Assembly: GCA_958450365.1 (NCBI GenBank)
Contig: CAUEEP010000133.1
Location: 372,001-436,000, forward strand
Source of the DNA: Mesorhabditis belari
Lineage: Eukaryota; Nematoda; Chromadorea; Rhabditida; Rhabditidae
Direction: 5' to 3'
Length of the DNA: 64,000 nt
Part shown: piece after piece, positions 46,441-58,121 of the stretch
Layout: every line of letters starts with the position of its first letter
How positions within the stretch are numbered: position 1 is the stretch's first letter
The notes under the pieces: model-generated
Told to the model about the DNA's origin: nothing
The model's database searches: none
The model's input: the letters and a program-made list of their open reading frames with translations, nothing else
Translations under genes and position numbers: made by a program

Positions 46441-47990
46441 ATGGCCGACTTTTTCTTTACCACATTTTATACGCCATTTTTCAATATTTATCAGGATTCA
46501 ATACTTACAATAGATCTCAATATTTATCAATGTCGCGGACTTTTTCGTAGATATCAACTTTATACATTCTTTTTTATGAACATACTTTTGTCATCAGCAC
46601 GATTTTCCACTTTTTAACTCTAATAGCGATTTTGACATTATCACCGGCAAATATGAAAGATTACAAGTATCATATTGTTTGGTATCTGGTTGGTTTTGAA
46701 GCAAGATGAATAACTTTTTGTTACCGAAATCGAATTGCAAAGTGAATTTTCACAAGCTTCATGGTAATGCTTGAGACTAAAGCTACCGCACCAGCGCCAA
46801 TCAATTAGGGGATTGTTATTCAGCTTTTGGTCCAATATTCACTTTAGATCTGGTCAATCTCTTTCGAATTCACCCTCCACGGGGCTTTGATTGAACTTTA
46901 CTTCCCAGCTCCAATGGGTTTTGTCTCTGGTGTTTCGCATCACAGTCCAAAAACTTTCCATTCAGGTTGATTAGACTGTGATTAAATAGATTCAAGACAG
47001 ATTCAAAAGCATACCGTAATCCTCTGAGCTACTATTTTGTGTTCCTTTTCAAAGTGTTTTTTATAAAACATACCAACAAATATACCCTAATCTTGTCCGT
47101 AAAAAATGTAATTGCTACCGTAATCCATTCTCTACTTATATTTTCTAGCAATTTGCCGCATTCTCCGCTATCTGGATGGTGCTCGCTACAGCTCAATGTG
47201 TCGTTTATCGCCATCGACAAATTCTACCATTCAATCATTTCTTGAGGCAATTGAGGAGCTGATCTTTCGATTTTCAGATTCCGAAAAGAAATGTGGATTT
47301 TCATTACCTGCATTCATTATACAATTCTGCCAATTTTCGTCGTCTATTGCTTTCAAGTGACTGATTTCCAAATGGCATCAGAAGCTGATTTGGCGGAGGT
47401 GGGTCAACTTGAGAGACTATTTCGATAGTGACAAGATAATCAGTTTAACAATTCACTAATACTGGTACAATACTAGCAAATTACTGGCACTTAAAATCAC
47501 ATTTTTCTTTCCGTACTTTGTACGTAATAACGACCACTTTTGGCACACTTAGCTCGTCCAGACTCATTCCGGTGTCCCAGAAAACGTTCGTTTGCAAGAG
47601 CACAAAATCCACAACAATTCTAGCAGTTCATTATCAGCTTTCAGCATTACCCAGCTTACACCTATTTGCTCAACGAGCCAGAAGTAATATTTGCGAATGC
47701 AAAACCATTCTTACCACCAATTCTCAACTTCTCCTCGCTCATCGGCATTTTTGGTTTCATTGTGTTTGTTGCGGTTGAACTGATGAGTCTGGTTGGTAAC
47801 AGTTTATTCATTTAAATAGTTTTCTTTTGCTTTCTGTCATATTACAAATCAGTTCAGGGTATCTCTTGCACAATCCACGCCTTTCATCTTCTCAACACTG
47901 GTCGTCTAGAGTTGAGCGAAAAAACGAAACGTTTACAAAAAAAACCATTGACAGCTTTAGTTTTACAAGTATTTTTAATGAAACTAATAT
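46441..47990 (+). CDS. Loop chemoreceptor gene, unit 3 copy (best preserved, 3'-truncated)
   Basis: Receptor of the same superfamily as the arm genes but a distinct subgroup. It starts at 46441 (MADFFF). The TM1 exon at about 46565-46700 reads FVISTIFHFLTLIAILTL and SPANMKDYKYHIVWYL without a break. The TM3 exon at about 47150-47245 reads FAAFSAIWMVLATAQCVVYR and HRQILPFNHFL. The TM5 exon at about 47665-47815 reads LNEPEVIFANAKP followed by NFSSLIGIFGFIVFVAVEL. After TTCAG at about 47857 the next exon reads GISCTIHAFHLLNTGRLEL and SEKTKRLQKKPLTALVLQ. TM6-TM7 exons are missing: a tRNA-like relic and then the opposing R-arm gene follow. The product, if any, would be a five-TM truncated receptor. 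Confidence 0.55.
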
Positions 47991-48053
47991 GTTTATCTAA
48001 GAACCAGCAGCTGCACTGCTGCTTTGGAGCAAAAAGCAAAAGATTTGGAGGAG

Positions 48054-48140
48054 TCGGAGAGGAGAGGAGTCGAACCCGCGACCTCTCTTCTGTTCTTTTG
48101 ACAGACGGTCATGCTCTGGCACCACTCGGCCATGGTCTGG
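48054..48140 (-). tRNA. tRNA-like relic (class II Leu/Ser type), unit 3
   Basis: On - it reads atggccgagtggtgccagag (A box) and gcgggttcgactcc (B box, T loop ttcgact). Between them a 5-bp stem tctgt/acaga closes a 7-base loop, caaaaga. Problems are that position 33 is A instead of T, the T stem has mismatches, and the 5' strand (ccagacc) does not pair with the 3' strand (cctctcc). It is therefore a class II tRNA pseudogene or a tRNA-derived fragment with an intact-looking internal Pol III promoter. Confidence 0.45.
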
Positions 48141-48219
48141 CGTAGTGCTCACACTTAGCATCGATATTTATCGATATGTGAATGGCATTAAAGATGTTGA
48201 AACTTTTATCAAAATCAAA

Positions 48220-50612
48220 TCAAATGTGAACAACTGAAACTGAGCGACTTGATGGAATGACGTTTCGAAATCGTTTCCACGAGTGAGTGAGAAATTTTCG
48301 ATATGGTTCAGTGAATCCCCAAATGAATATCGATGACGTCATTGCGTGCGTACTGTTTATCAATAAGGCGAAATTGAGAATATCTAAATGAGTATTCAGT
48401 AACAATGAAAATTATTTCAAACAAACATTGCGGTATGATCAATTTCAACCCCACAACAGCCGCATAAAGTAACCAAGGGAAAGCAATGGTCAAAAATGGG
48501 ATGAAAATCTGAATTGATGACTTTTCGAGGCCAACTCTGGCTACAATTGCACAAAATTATCCAAATTTCACCTGCATTATAAGAGCGACAAGAAGCTTTC
48601 GTTGTAGCATTTTCGTGCGTTCACTCAATTTTGTCGACTGTGCCTCGAGAAGGTAAAAAGAGTGCCAGGTGAGGAAAAAGGCCTGGAAATTGTCTGAATG
48701 TCTATATTCAATCGAATCGGTTCCGAAAACCAGAAAAGTTTCGTTCAAATCGATAAAATGAATATCTCCGCTCGAATCCCCGACTCCGAAAACCCCCGGG
48801 CAGAAATTTACAGCTTAATATCTTCTTTTTATAGCATCTGCAAAGCAAAAGAAAATTCCCGGTGACGAAAGATGACGAGTGAGTGACGAGGGTGCTCTTT
48901 TGTGCGGACCACGTAATCGCCTGGGATCTGGCACACGACGCTGCTGAGATATTCCGTCTCTCTTTGTAATCCTTGAGGAAGAAGCGGTGAGGGACCGAGG
49001 GAGCTGATCGAAACAGCGATGAAAAAATACCAAAAAGGGTTCAAAAAGAGGCTAACTGAGGTTTCCTCGGCGCCAATTCTGTTTTAAGTGGTCCCAAAGT
49101 ATGCAATAGTAGATAATTTTATTCTACATCTAATAATAATCAAGAAGCGCATGGAAACTTAACCGCGGAGGGGCTACTTTTGCTGTGGCGCTGTTTTGAT
49201 CAGCTCCCGGAGCAAGCCGGTTTTGGCCCATTAATATGCCCAAATTCCTGGGACAATTTTTGCCCCAAGATTATCTTAATTTTGATTTTTGAGAGAAATT
49301 CTAGAAGCTGTTAAACCATTGTGCAGCTTAAAAGTCAAGCCTTCAGTCAAATTACTTGACTTTCATTTGAAAGCACTAGGTCAAATAGTTAGCATACTTA
49401 GCCAATACTTTAAAGTTAAAGATTCCCAATTGCCCGATGAGCCATCAACATCTTCAACTCACCAAAATCAAAGCCTCGGGTGCTAGAACTAAAATAATCA
49501 CAATAATCCCACTTTCTCCGACGTCAGATTGATGATTGGTGGGGCTAAGTGGCTCCGGGATAACTATCCAAATGTTTTGAGTCATTCTTTAAAAAGAATA
49601 TTCAGGCAACGTCTAGATTGATAAATGGTGGAGATCACAAATCACCTACATCCACTATTGTTGAGCATTTGTTGGAGGTAAATTCGTTGACATAATCTCT
49701 ACGCAATAGAAAGCGAATAATGGCCATAGAATGTAATGAAGGAGACCGATAAAAATCCAAATAGATTTGCGAAATCTCAAGAATTTTATGTTTTTTTGCT
49801 CAAAAATTGGAAAACACAGATCATTTGGAGCACTAAACAAACTTTAACCAATGTTTTGCGGCTAAAACTTGTCGATGTCGATAAATGACACATTGAATAG
49901 TAGCCATGACGAGAATGATTAGACAAATTGCACTAATTTCCTAAAATTACAAGGTTTATTTGTGTATTTATACATATTCACTAGTCAGTTATTCAGTTAT
50001 ATTCATTAGTTATAATAAAACTATTTAGGGTAGTATACATTTACTTTAAGTATTTAAAACAAACAAAGAATCGCTTGAATGGAAGACCGACGATTGTCCA
50101 AAGAGGACCATGCAATTTGCAAGATATTGTTGGGAAAAACACCTCCGGAATGGCTGTGTGAAGGAGAAGTTCGAAAATGATAGATAAGATCTGAATTCGT
50201 TGATAAGATTGACTCGAGTTCATCTGAGACAATTGTACTGAATGTTGTGACTGATATGTTTCAAAAGCTTGAGTTCTTTGTAAATCTTTTTCAATCCCAA
50301 TCCTGTTCAACTTTTGACATTGCTATAAGCTTTTTATAGAGTTGTACCGGCCTATCAAAGCCTTGACAAGCAATCAAACTCAAGTCTTTGATCAATATTT
50401 GATAGTATTGATCTAAAGCCTCAACCCAAGCTTTATACCTCATGCCACATCAAATGCAGCTTATATCCTTTCATATTCGTCGGCGTTGCAACGATGATCA
50501 CGTAAAGAGTTGACAAGTTCACAATACCGCCAAAAACTCCAAAAACTGCCATAAAAGTGATGTAGAATGTTGGTGTTTCGTAAGCAATCGGTTGAGTGAT
50601 ATTAAAGCTCAT
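48220..50612 (-). CDS. Seven-TM chemoreceptor, R-arm copy of unit 3 (best preserved - copy)
   Basis: Exon 1 (50612-50439, 58 codons) runs MSFNITQPIAYETPTFYITF to KLHLMWHE with TM1 and donor GTATAA. The TM2-region exon (about 50290-50060) contains IFELLLHTAIPEVFFPT and KLHGPLWTIVGLPF. TM3 exon: ATIQCVIYRHRQVLAAKHW, donor GTTTAG. TM4 exon: KSIWIFIGLLHYILWPLF. The C-terminal half has FFLTWHSFYLLEAQSTKLSE followed by RTKMLQRKLLVALIMQ, TM6 as FPWLLYAAVVGLKLI, and the last exon with ILNFALLINSTHAMTSSIFI and WGFTEPYRKF, stop at 48220. The TM4-TM5 junction could not be joined with certainty. No MITE in the TM2-TM3 intron. It is the best candidate in the window for an expressed receptor. Confidence 0.6.
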
Positions 50613-51250
50613 ATTGAAAAGGAAATGAGATATTCTATCAGAAAAAGGTGATTGAAGCTTGACAGGTGGAATTATTGAGAAATCATGGCCTTTTTTTTGA
50701 GGGATTTGTCGAATGGGACTTTTTTGTTAGTAGAATCAACGGATTGAATTATTAGGTTATTGGACTCTGTTTAAAGTCTACCATTGTTGATTGTGAATAA
50801 AAAATCACCAAATTCATAAAAACTTCAACAACTTTCAACTTCAACAGCAACAATGAACTTTCTTGTACTTTAAACCCTAGCAAACGCGTCTCTGCTGGCA
50901 CACCGGCCAGTTTAGTAAGCCATTAGCTGAATTATTGGTACGGTAAAACATTGATTGTGCTAAAAAGAGTGCGCCTTTCCGAATGCACAAAGGTTGAAAC
51001 AGTAAGCGGATTACTTTTGGCCAAGGACAATTTCAGTCATATTTTACTTCCATATCTAGATACCTAATCCCAACACATTTCCTTTCTTGCAAACAACTTT
51101 TTGAAGCCTTTTCCTTTTCCCATTTTGGATGTATAAGCTGAGAAGAGACAGCCAATTCAGAGAATTCCTCTCCCTTTCGCCCATTCCCAAAAAGACACCT
51201 CTTTTAGCTCCCTCCTTCTTAGCCTCAAAGAGGTAAAATTTAATTTCCCC
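50613..51250. promoter_or_regulatory. Divergent intergenic region, unit 3
   Basis: It lies between the receptor start (-) and the secreted-protein block (+) and resembles 10063-10686 in inverse. No core promoter motif can be named with confidence. Confidence 0.35.
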
Positions 51251-51254
51251 AATA

Positions 51255-51480
51255 TTTCATTGTTCTTTTCTATATTCTATGATTTCTCCATGTTCTTATA
51301 AAGAAATGAGATTGTCACCAAATTCGATCATTTCTTTATCAACTGATGATTTTGTGTCTGAGCTAGAAGTGCCTGAAGATCAATTTTGTTTGTGAGTTAA
51401 GCTTTATCTCAATCTTTTAGATCATTTCTGTAATCTTTAGAATTGTAATTTCTGGAATGGCAAGGGAAATCGTTTTAGCA
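51255..51480 (+). pseudogene. Secreted-protein gene fragment, unit 3
   Basis: It keeps FLYSMISPCSYKEMRLSPNS and ISLSTDDFVSELEVPEDQF codons, then donor GTGAGT and, after CTTTAG, the small exon IVISGMAREIVLA (about 51437-51480). The initiating MK-x-LKFLTF region is damaged by changes near 51235-51250. A second copy of the small exon stands near 51735. The third exon of the 9-kb copy is not found. Confidence 0.5.
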
Positions 51481-52199
51481 GGTAGATTTTGTTGTAAAAT
51501 TTGAAATTGTTTTATTGGGTTGTCCAGTTATGAATGCGCGTGTTATAATATTTTGTAAATTTCTCAAGATATCGAAGAGATTTATATGAGTGTTATATAT
51601 TATTCGAAAGCTGAAGATCCCCTCTAGATTTTGAAATAAAAAAGTTTTTAAATTCATTCAACTTTTTGGGAAATTGAACAAAGGGAGAGGTCGTTTTGTT
51701 TTCGAAAAAACCCATTCATTTCTGTAATCTTTAGAATTGTGATTTCTGGAATGGCAACGGAAATCGTTTTAGCAGGTAGATTTTGGAGTGCCCTTGGTCC
51801 CTTTGATCCCATTGATCCCTTTGATCAAAAATGCCTTTGATCAAATGCTAATTGAATCCGAGTCAAAAAATAATTTCTGCTCTTGGAAAATGTTTATTTC
51901 GGCCGATTTATACCTGTACTCAAATTTTCTAAATCTCTGTACAAAAAGAATTGATCTCTTTGGTTTTGAGGTTTCTAAAAGTTGGATAACTTCTGCTGAG
52001 AGTATCAAATATCAAAGCAACTTTTGCAGGGAGTACAGTATCAAATGCTTGCTAACTTTTAAGTGTTCCTATGTACAGTGTGGTTTTTTAAAACGTAGCA
52101 CCTTCAAAAGCTACCGTAAGCTATTCTAAGCCGGCTACCGTAAGTTGGCTACCGCATTAGAAGATTCCCCGATTTGAGGGATTTGGAGTAGTCAAAAGG

Positions 52200-52866
52200 T
52201 AGTTTACTGGGGGAATGGGGAACTGGCTATGAGAAAGCTACAGATTCGAGCGGCGCAAACAGCTCGCGAGGTGGCCTCAGCAGCGGCACACATTGAGTAC
52301 TGGAAAGCTTTGGATGAGATCGACGCGGGGATTTGCGGGGGACTCACCTATGCAGATATAGAACAACGGTCGAGTGAATATCATAGCTCCTAACCAGCTC
52401 CTCCCTTTCGGATATCCAAGACAGTCTGAAGATCGAGACCGATGACAGGTACCACTATCGGTATCCATCGGGTGAGAGTTACGAGAGTGGTCTCCAGTTG
52501 GAAGCCGGTGATCATGGAGTTGGAAAGCCAAGTATTATAAAAAGAGAAAAAAAAAAACGCAAATTTGCGTTTTCAGACCGATTTGCTGGTGGTTGGGCAT
52601 CAAGCAATCTTGCGCTGTATTCTCGGTTATTTCTACGATCGGCCGTTGATGGGGTTGCCCTATTTGGACTGTCCGCTTCATTCCCGTTAAACTTACCCCT
52701 CGTGCATATCATTGTGATTCGACCATCCTACAAGTATGATGTACAAAGTGGAAAGGTGAGTGAACAAGCTTTAGGGTACTGTGACATCCTAGATTCAAAC
52801 TTTAAACTCAAATTTCAGTGGACCGAGCAGCGTCGTCGGCTCGCCCTTTGTGCAAGTCCAAAATAG
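52200..52866 (+). pseudogene. PFKFB C-terminal phosphatase fragment, unit 3 (best preserved)
   Basis: Exon 1 (to 52531) reads RAAQTAREVASAAAHIEYWK and ALDEIDAGICGGLTYADIEQ, then after a frame break HYRYPSGESYE and VIMELESQ. Exon 2 (52577-52755) reads DLLVVGHQAILRCILGYFYD and RPLMGLPYLDCPLHS, close to the family's CHQAxxRCLLAYF...ELPYLKCPLHT; its histidine corresponds to the second active-site His of FBPase-2. A lost base then gives an early stop before KLTPRAYHCD. A 63-nt intron (GTGAGT...TTTCAG) leads to exon 3 (52819-52866), VDRAASS and the stop. No kinase domain or RHG motif lies upstream, so this is a phosphatase-only fragment. Confidence 0.8.
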
Positions 52867-53126
52867 ATTCTTTTAGAAATGTTTTCTTTTCGATTTCTAC
52901 TTTTGCCATAATTTTCTACCGGTAAAAATCCCAGCCTACAACCGCCATTGCCGAACAAAACACTAGTTGATCACAGGAAATATCGCATTAAATAAAGCAA
53001 TTGTTCCAGAACGTGTACAGAGACTTTTTGTTGACTACCAAAAACAAAGAAAACAAAAGACAGAATTTCATGATTCTTTGGAGAAACATTAATATACAGT
53101 AATCATTTTATCATTTTAAATACAGC

Positions 53127-55760
53127 TTAAGGACACTCCTTTGTTTCGATCACTAGGGTACCAACAATATCCGGACCACGATCCATCACTTCCCACATTT
53201 TCTCCCGAGTGTTGTATCTAAAAGACATTTTTTTAACAGCTCCATTATCTCTTATTTTATCATAAGTTCAATTCCAAAAACAAGCTCAATGGTAATTAAA
53301 GTTAAAGTAATCTCAAATTCTCACTTAAGACAAAGGTCCTCCACTCGTTGTTCAGTGTGAATTTCTTTCGGTTGAGATTGTTCTCCCGGGTTATCCAGCG
53401 ACGGAAAGATTTCCAAAAGAAAAATTGGGACCAAGGCTCGGTCAGGGACTTATGAACAGGCTAGCATTCAGGTAGGTAAAACAAACCTGTCCCATAAAAC
53501 TCGTCAATCTTTTGAACACTCTCTTCGGTCTTTATCTTGCCCCACAGTCAGAGGTCACTGGTTGATCCATAGTCATCGTCATCAAAGGTTGAACTAAAAC
53601 CCAATTGAGCTCCTTTCGTGTATGAATTTTCGCAAGCAGCTCTCACCTGTCCAGTCTCACAGTATATCGTATTCTTTCCTTTAGAAAGCCTGAAAATGCT
53701 ATCCAATCGAGACATCCACCTAAGCTACTTTTTTAAAGTCACCGTATAACATCAGTAGAGCGTACCTCGTTGCTTTCGTATGGTATTTTCCGAGTTCGTT
53801 TTTCTTTTACCATCGACTGAGCTGCAAAACACAGTGTCCTCATTGGTTTTCAAACTTTTAAAATTCATCGAAACACCCCCGCCCTCTCGGCGTTGATGTG
53901 TTCTTCCCGAGATCGCATCCACTCCACGACTCCCATCGAAAGCCAACACCCATCCGTGTAGAATGGTCTCTAAAACGTAAATATTAATTCTAAAAATGTA
54001 GAATTTAAGGCATTTAATTAGCTATTTTCATTGAAATTTGAAAAAAACTAGCATCGTGATCGATCGTTTAAAAACATGCAGATGTATCGCAGTCTCCGGC
54101 ACTTTTCGTATCGCTAGGGTCATCGGTGTTTAGGTGAGGTTTCTAGAGTTACCTTGAATGCCGAGAAAAGATATGGATTACCAGATAGCTGTTCGCATTT
54201 AAGATCACCCTTATCACAGATAGGCTCATTTTCGGGTTTATAGATGATGGGACGCCAGTTGAATTTCCATTGAGTATCCGGGTACATCTAAATGTTAATT
54301 TAGTGTCGTTGAATGGAAAAACTAGCACTTACTTCCATAAAATTTACTTTATTATCCTTAATCACTCCCTGCGTCAGTTTCCCGCAGTCATTTTCACATT
54401 TATATGGAGGCTTCAAGAAAGCCTTTTCGTCTGGCGATTCACAGACCATTTTGCCTAAAATCTGCAAGTTTAGAAAGAATTGTTAAAACTGACCCATATC
54501 CGGACTCAGCTGAAGACGATTCTTTAAATTAGCATCATCCATCCAATTCACTCGATTGATTGGCGTCATCGCGTGGAGAATATAGAAATAGCGGACCTAA
54601 ACATGGGGAAAAATTTAATTGCCGCCGTGAAAGTATACCAAATTGATCGCGGTGTCCTCGTAGCAAAAATACACACCAGCCGCCCTTGCTTGTGCCTAAA
54701 AAAAATCAGATAAACTTACAACTAAACTACACATAAACTTACATTATGAAAGTGCAACGTATTGCCAATATATTCGAACGTTTGTGGTCGGATATGGGGC
54801 AAAGATCCGTTCTCTGTGGCCTGAATTCTAAAGAAACAAATTTTTCTAAACAAACAAGACAATAAGTACCTTATTTTTTAACAAAAACCACAAACGTACC
54901 GATTTCCGGGCATGTAAGACGGTTCAGAATCCCCTGATCCCTCGAATTGGCCCGATCTTGTATGGAACTGGAGCTTGAATGGTAAAAATTGCACACGAAC
55001 ATCCGCGTGTTGCAACTTCTAAATGTACCCAGCCATAGCAGAACATCGAAAGAATTGTACCTCATTCTTCTGGTAATGATCGAAAAAGTCGTATACTTTT
55101 GCGGCCCAACCCCACGTTTTGATCTTCCCATTTGAATCGAGACCTCTAAAATTCCAACAGAACATTTTATTTAGATCCTATGGACGAAACTAACCGTTGA
55201 CAAACTTTGCACGTGATAGAAATATGATCGCCAGGCCAGTAAGTAGATGTGTTTTACCTAAAGGAAACCTTTATTGTTTATGCCAGGTTTATATGTAACC
55301 TTCATTGGAAGGCCCATTCTCGCTACATTCCAGCCACTTCGGCGGCTTTGGAAACATGATGATTATACCTAAAACGCAAAATTATTAAATTTTGTAATTT
55401 AGCAGAAGTAAAGGCATTGCTAATTGTTATAGTACTACTGCAAAAGTCTATTTTACGCTAAAAACTTCACTCAAACAAGTAACAAGCTGAAAATCCTTTA
55501 ATTTCTTGAACCCACAAACCTCCATAATCGAAACGATCTGTCCTTGTCGGTATACGGGAAAGGGAAAGAATTCTAAAGCAAAGGAAGCTAGAAATTAAAC
55601 ATAAACATTCAATTTCAAGTTATTCTACGTACCAAAAAACGACAATAAGCTACACCCCAAACGGAAATCCTTTCGGATTGATCAGATCATCTAATACATT
55701 GTCTCCCTCGCGAATCGCTGGTGTAGTAGTTGGCTAAATTAGTACTATAGGCTTGTGGGG
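53127..55760 (-). pseudogene. Multi-exon Ig-like gene, unit 3 copy (best preserved)
   Basis: Readable exons from the 5' side (-): TTPAIREGDNVLDDLINPKG (about 55725-55660, donor GTGTAGC); RTDRFDYGGLWVQEI or FPFPVYRQGQIVSI in the alternative frame (about 55580-55500); IYYWPGD-like codons followed by CKVCQ (about 55250-55190); WGWAAKVYDFFDHY (about 55115-55080); FEYIGNTLHFHNV (about 54775-54735); ARAAGVYFCYEDTAINLVYF (about 54690-54630); AMTPINRVNWMDDANLKNRL (about 54575-54515); KMVCESPDEKAFLKPPYKCE with NDCGK (about 54460-54380); WKFNWRPIIYKPENEPICDK (about 54280-54200); AFDGSRGVDAI and DTVFCSS (53950-53800); and MDRGPDIVGTLVIETKECP with the stop at 53127. GNTLHFHNV plus AGVYFCY suggests one Ig fold, and the cysteine-rich exons suggest an extracellular product. 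Some exons are still broken. Confidence 0.5.
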
Positions 55761-56330
55761 GGAGGGGGGCACTTTCAAACCCAATATTTTGAATGATTGT
55801 ATTTCTCCTTTATTCTGAAAAAAAATCTAAGCCTGCTAAGCTAGTGCATACTATGTTAAGAGTATTCCCAGCATGTTTCAATTTCTATTTCTATTTCTAT
55901 TTCTATTTGATTTCCAAAAGTGAGCAACGAGATAATGCTGGGTGGTGGGGAGTGCAACAAGTTGGCAAATCATCGAATAGATGTATCCAAAAGGTGTTGA
56001 AACGATTACCAATTGATTCAGTCCATTTGATTTCCCTAGAAGAAAGAAATCAAATAGGCTGAATCGATTGGTAACCGTTTCAACAGCGTTTGGATAGATC
56101 TATTATCTCAGCATTATCTCGTTGCTCACATTTGGACATCAAATAGAAATAGAAACAGTAGGGATACTCCTAAGCAAGTATGAACTAACTTAGCAGGCTT
56201 GGATACACCAGAATAAAGGAAAAGGCTCAGGTTTGAAAGGTGCCCCCCCCCAAGCCTATAGTACTATTTAGTAACTACTACACCAGCGATTCACGAGGGA
56301 GACAATGTTTAGATGATCCGATCAATACGA
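55690..56330. repeat. Foldback (imperfect palindrome), copy A
   Basis: 55690-56030 is repeated in inverse at 56045-56330, centred on ccctagaagaaagaaatc. Both arms contain the TTPAI(R/H)EGDN codons, tctatttctattt runs and a G/C-rich piece next to gcactttcaaacc. Only short pieces of exon-like sequence are present. Confidence 0.7.
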
Positions 56331-56635
56331 AGGAGATCCATATTCCAAGGTTAAAAACGCAAGAAAAATATACCAATTTCGTCGTCCGATTACTGTCTTT
56401 TCTCGCGTTGACGAAAGTCCTGCTCCGAAACGACGAGAGAGTTTGCCAACTAAAACACGAAAAGTTTAAAAAGATAATGAAGTTTATTTTACAAAAAAAA
56501 ACATTAAAAAGTACCAATACAAAAAGAGAGTTGAGGCGCTGAACGGGCATCATGATAAAATAAATTTAAAAAAATTTTTGGATTGTGAAATTTAAACAAA
56601 TGTAAATTTTGGATGCAAACGTCTCAATCAACTGT

Positions 56636-58121
56636 AAGAATTCTTTAGCTTTCAATGCTTCTAAAAATAAACTTTTCTTCGTTGTAGTCCAAAGAAAGCG
56701 GATAATAGCGGAAACACATAAAAAGGTATTCAGAAGAAATTTGCGGGCTCTTTATGCAGGTCTTCGAATCTTCGAGTCCAACTCTTCGAATAAGTTTTAA
56801 AAGACGTTTGCCCAACCAGTTATGAAAACCTGATGAAAACTACCGTAAATACTGTAATATTAGATCGGCAACTTAATAATGACGCGTTTATGTAACAAAT
56901 ATAATATTTTTCCAAAAAACAAAAGAAGAGCTTTCAATTCGAAAGGTATTCTTCATTAGTATCGATGACTTCGTCCCATCTTCTGCGCAAATCCTGGATA
57001 CCATCCTCGAAGAACCTGGGAGTTTGTGAGGCGAAGTAGTCATTCACTGCTTTTATGACCTGATTTTGACTGTATTGACATAAATGGTCGTTTTTTTCTC
57101 TTCTTTGAACTGAAATTCACACTGTTCAATGGAACGGCAGTCATTCATTGATGAGAAAACTAGAGTTTTGTTTTTAAATGCTTTGTGCTCAAAAACAGTA
57201 ACTCTTGATTTCTGGAACACTAAAATCAACATTGCTTTTATCCCTTTGCAATTTTTCACTTAGAGAACCTTCCATTTTTCTTTCCCAAAACCGAACTCAT
57301 CTTCGAAAAGTCAATTTCTAAAGCCGAGAATTCACGGGTATGCAACAGCTTCTCAAATTTCAGTTCTTTAAATTCGAATTTTTGCGAAACATTTAATGCG
57401 TCAGTGCAATTGATAAAATTGAGTTCAAGTTGATGTTTCGTTTTTACTTTTCTTTCTTAATGTCTAATATTTCCGAATGAGCTTACTTAATTTTCCATAT
57501 TTATTGATTTTATTACAACTAACGACGGCATTGTTCGATCCGAATGACCTTTATCAAGGACTTCAATTTAATTGTAAGTTGGATTGTTAGAAAAAACTAA
57601 AGATATTTAGATGAATGACTGCCGTTCCATTGAACAGTGTGAATTTCAGTTCAAAGAAGAGAAAAAAACGACCATTTATGTCAATACAGTCAAAATCAGG
57701 TCATAAAAGCAGTGAATGACTACTTCGCCTCACAAACTCCCAGGTTCTTCGAGGATGGTATCCAGGATTTGCGCAGAAGATGGGACGAAGTCATCGATAC
57801 TAATGAAGAATACCTTTCGAATTGAAAGCTCTTCTTTTGTTTTTTTGAAAAATATTATTTGTTACATAAACGCGTCATTATTAAGTTGCCGATCTAATAT
57901 TACAGTATTTACGGTAGTTTTCATCAGGTTTTCATAACTGGTTGGGCAAACGTCCTTTAAAACTTATTCGAAGAGTTGGACTCGAAGATTCGAAGACCTG
58001 CATAAAGAGCCCGCAAATTTCTTCTGAATACCTTTTTATGTGTTTCCGCTATTATCCGCTTTCTTTGGACTACAACGAAGAAAAGTTTATTTTTAGAAGC
58101 GTCCAGAAGCTAAAGGAATTC
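56636..58121. repeat. Palindrome with ~512-bp arms around a 460-bp spacer
   Basis: Arm 1 is about 56636-57148 and arm 2 about 57611-58121; they match as inverted copies with very few differences. The inner part of each arm is the end of a mariner element and the outer part is host or foldback sequence, so the inverted structure extends beyond the transposon ends. Confidence 0.85.
56860..57897. mobile_element. Mariner-derived element with two transposase tails in inverse
   Basis: 1,038 bp from ttagatcggcaacttaataa to its exact inverse. The + arm from about 57700 reads NQVIKAVNDYFASQTPRFFE and DGIQDLRRRWDEVIDTNEEY before the stop, a typical mariner transposase C-terminus. The left arm encodes the same tail on -. 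The element is flanked on both sides by MITE-A termini (ccgtaaatactgtaat). The spacer has no transposase catalytic motifs. Confidence 0.8.

Noticed and set aside
48054..48140. Functional tRNA gene
   Set aside because: A and B boxes are good, but the acceptor strands do not pair, position 33 is A and the T stem is mismatched; kept only as a tRNA-like relic.
57053..57259. 68-codon ORF on - at the palindrome spacer
   Set aside because: It starts in the palindrome spacer and runs into the left arm; the arm part is out of frame with the mariner tail, so no protein is supported.
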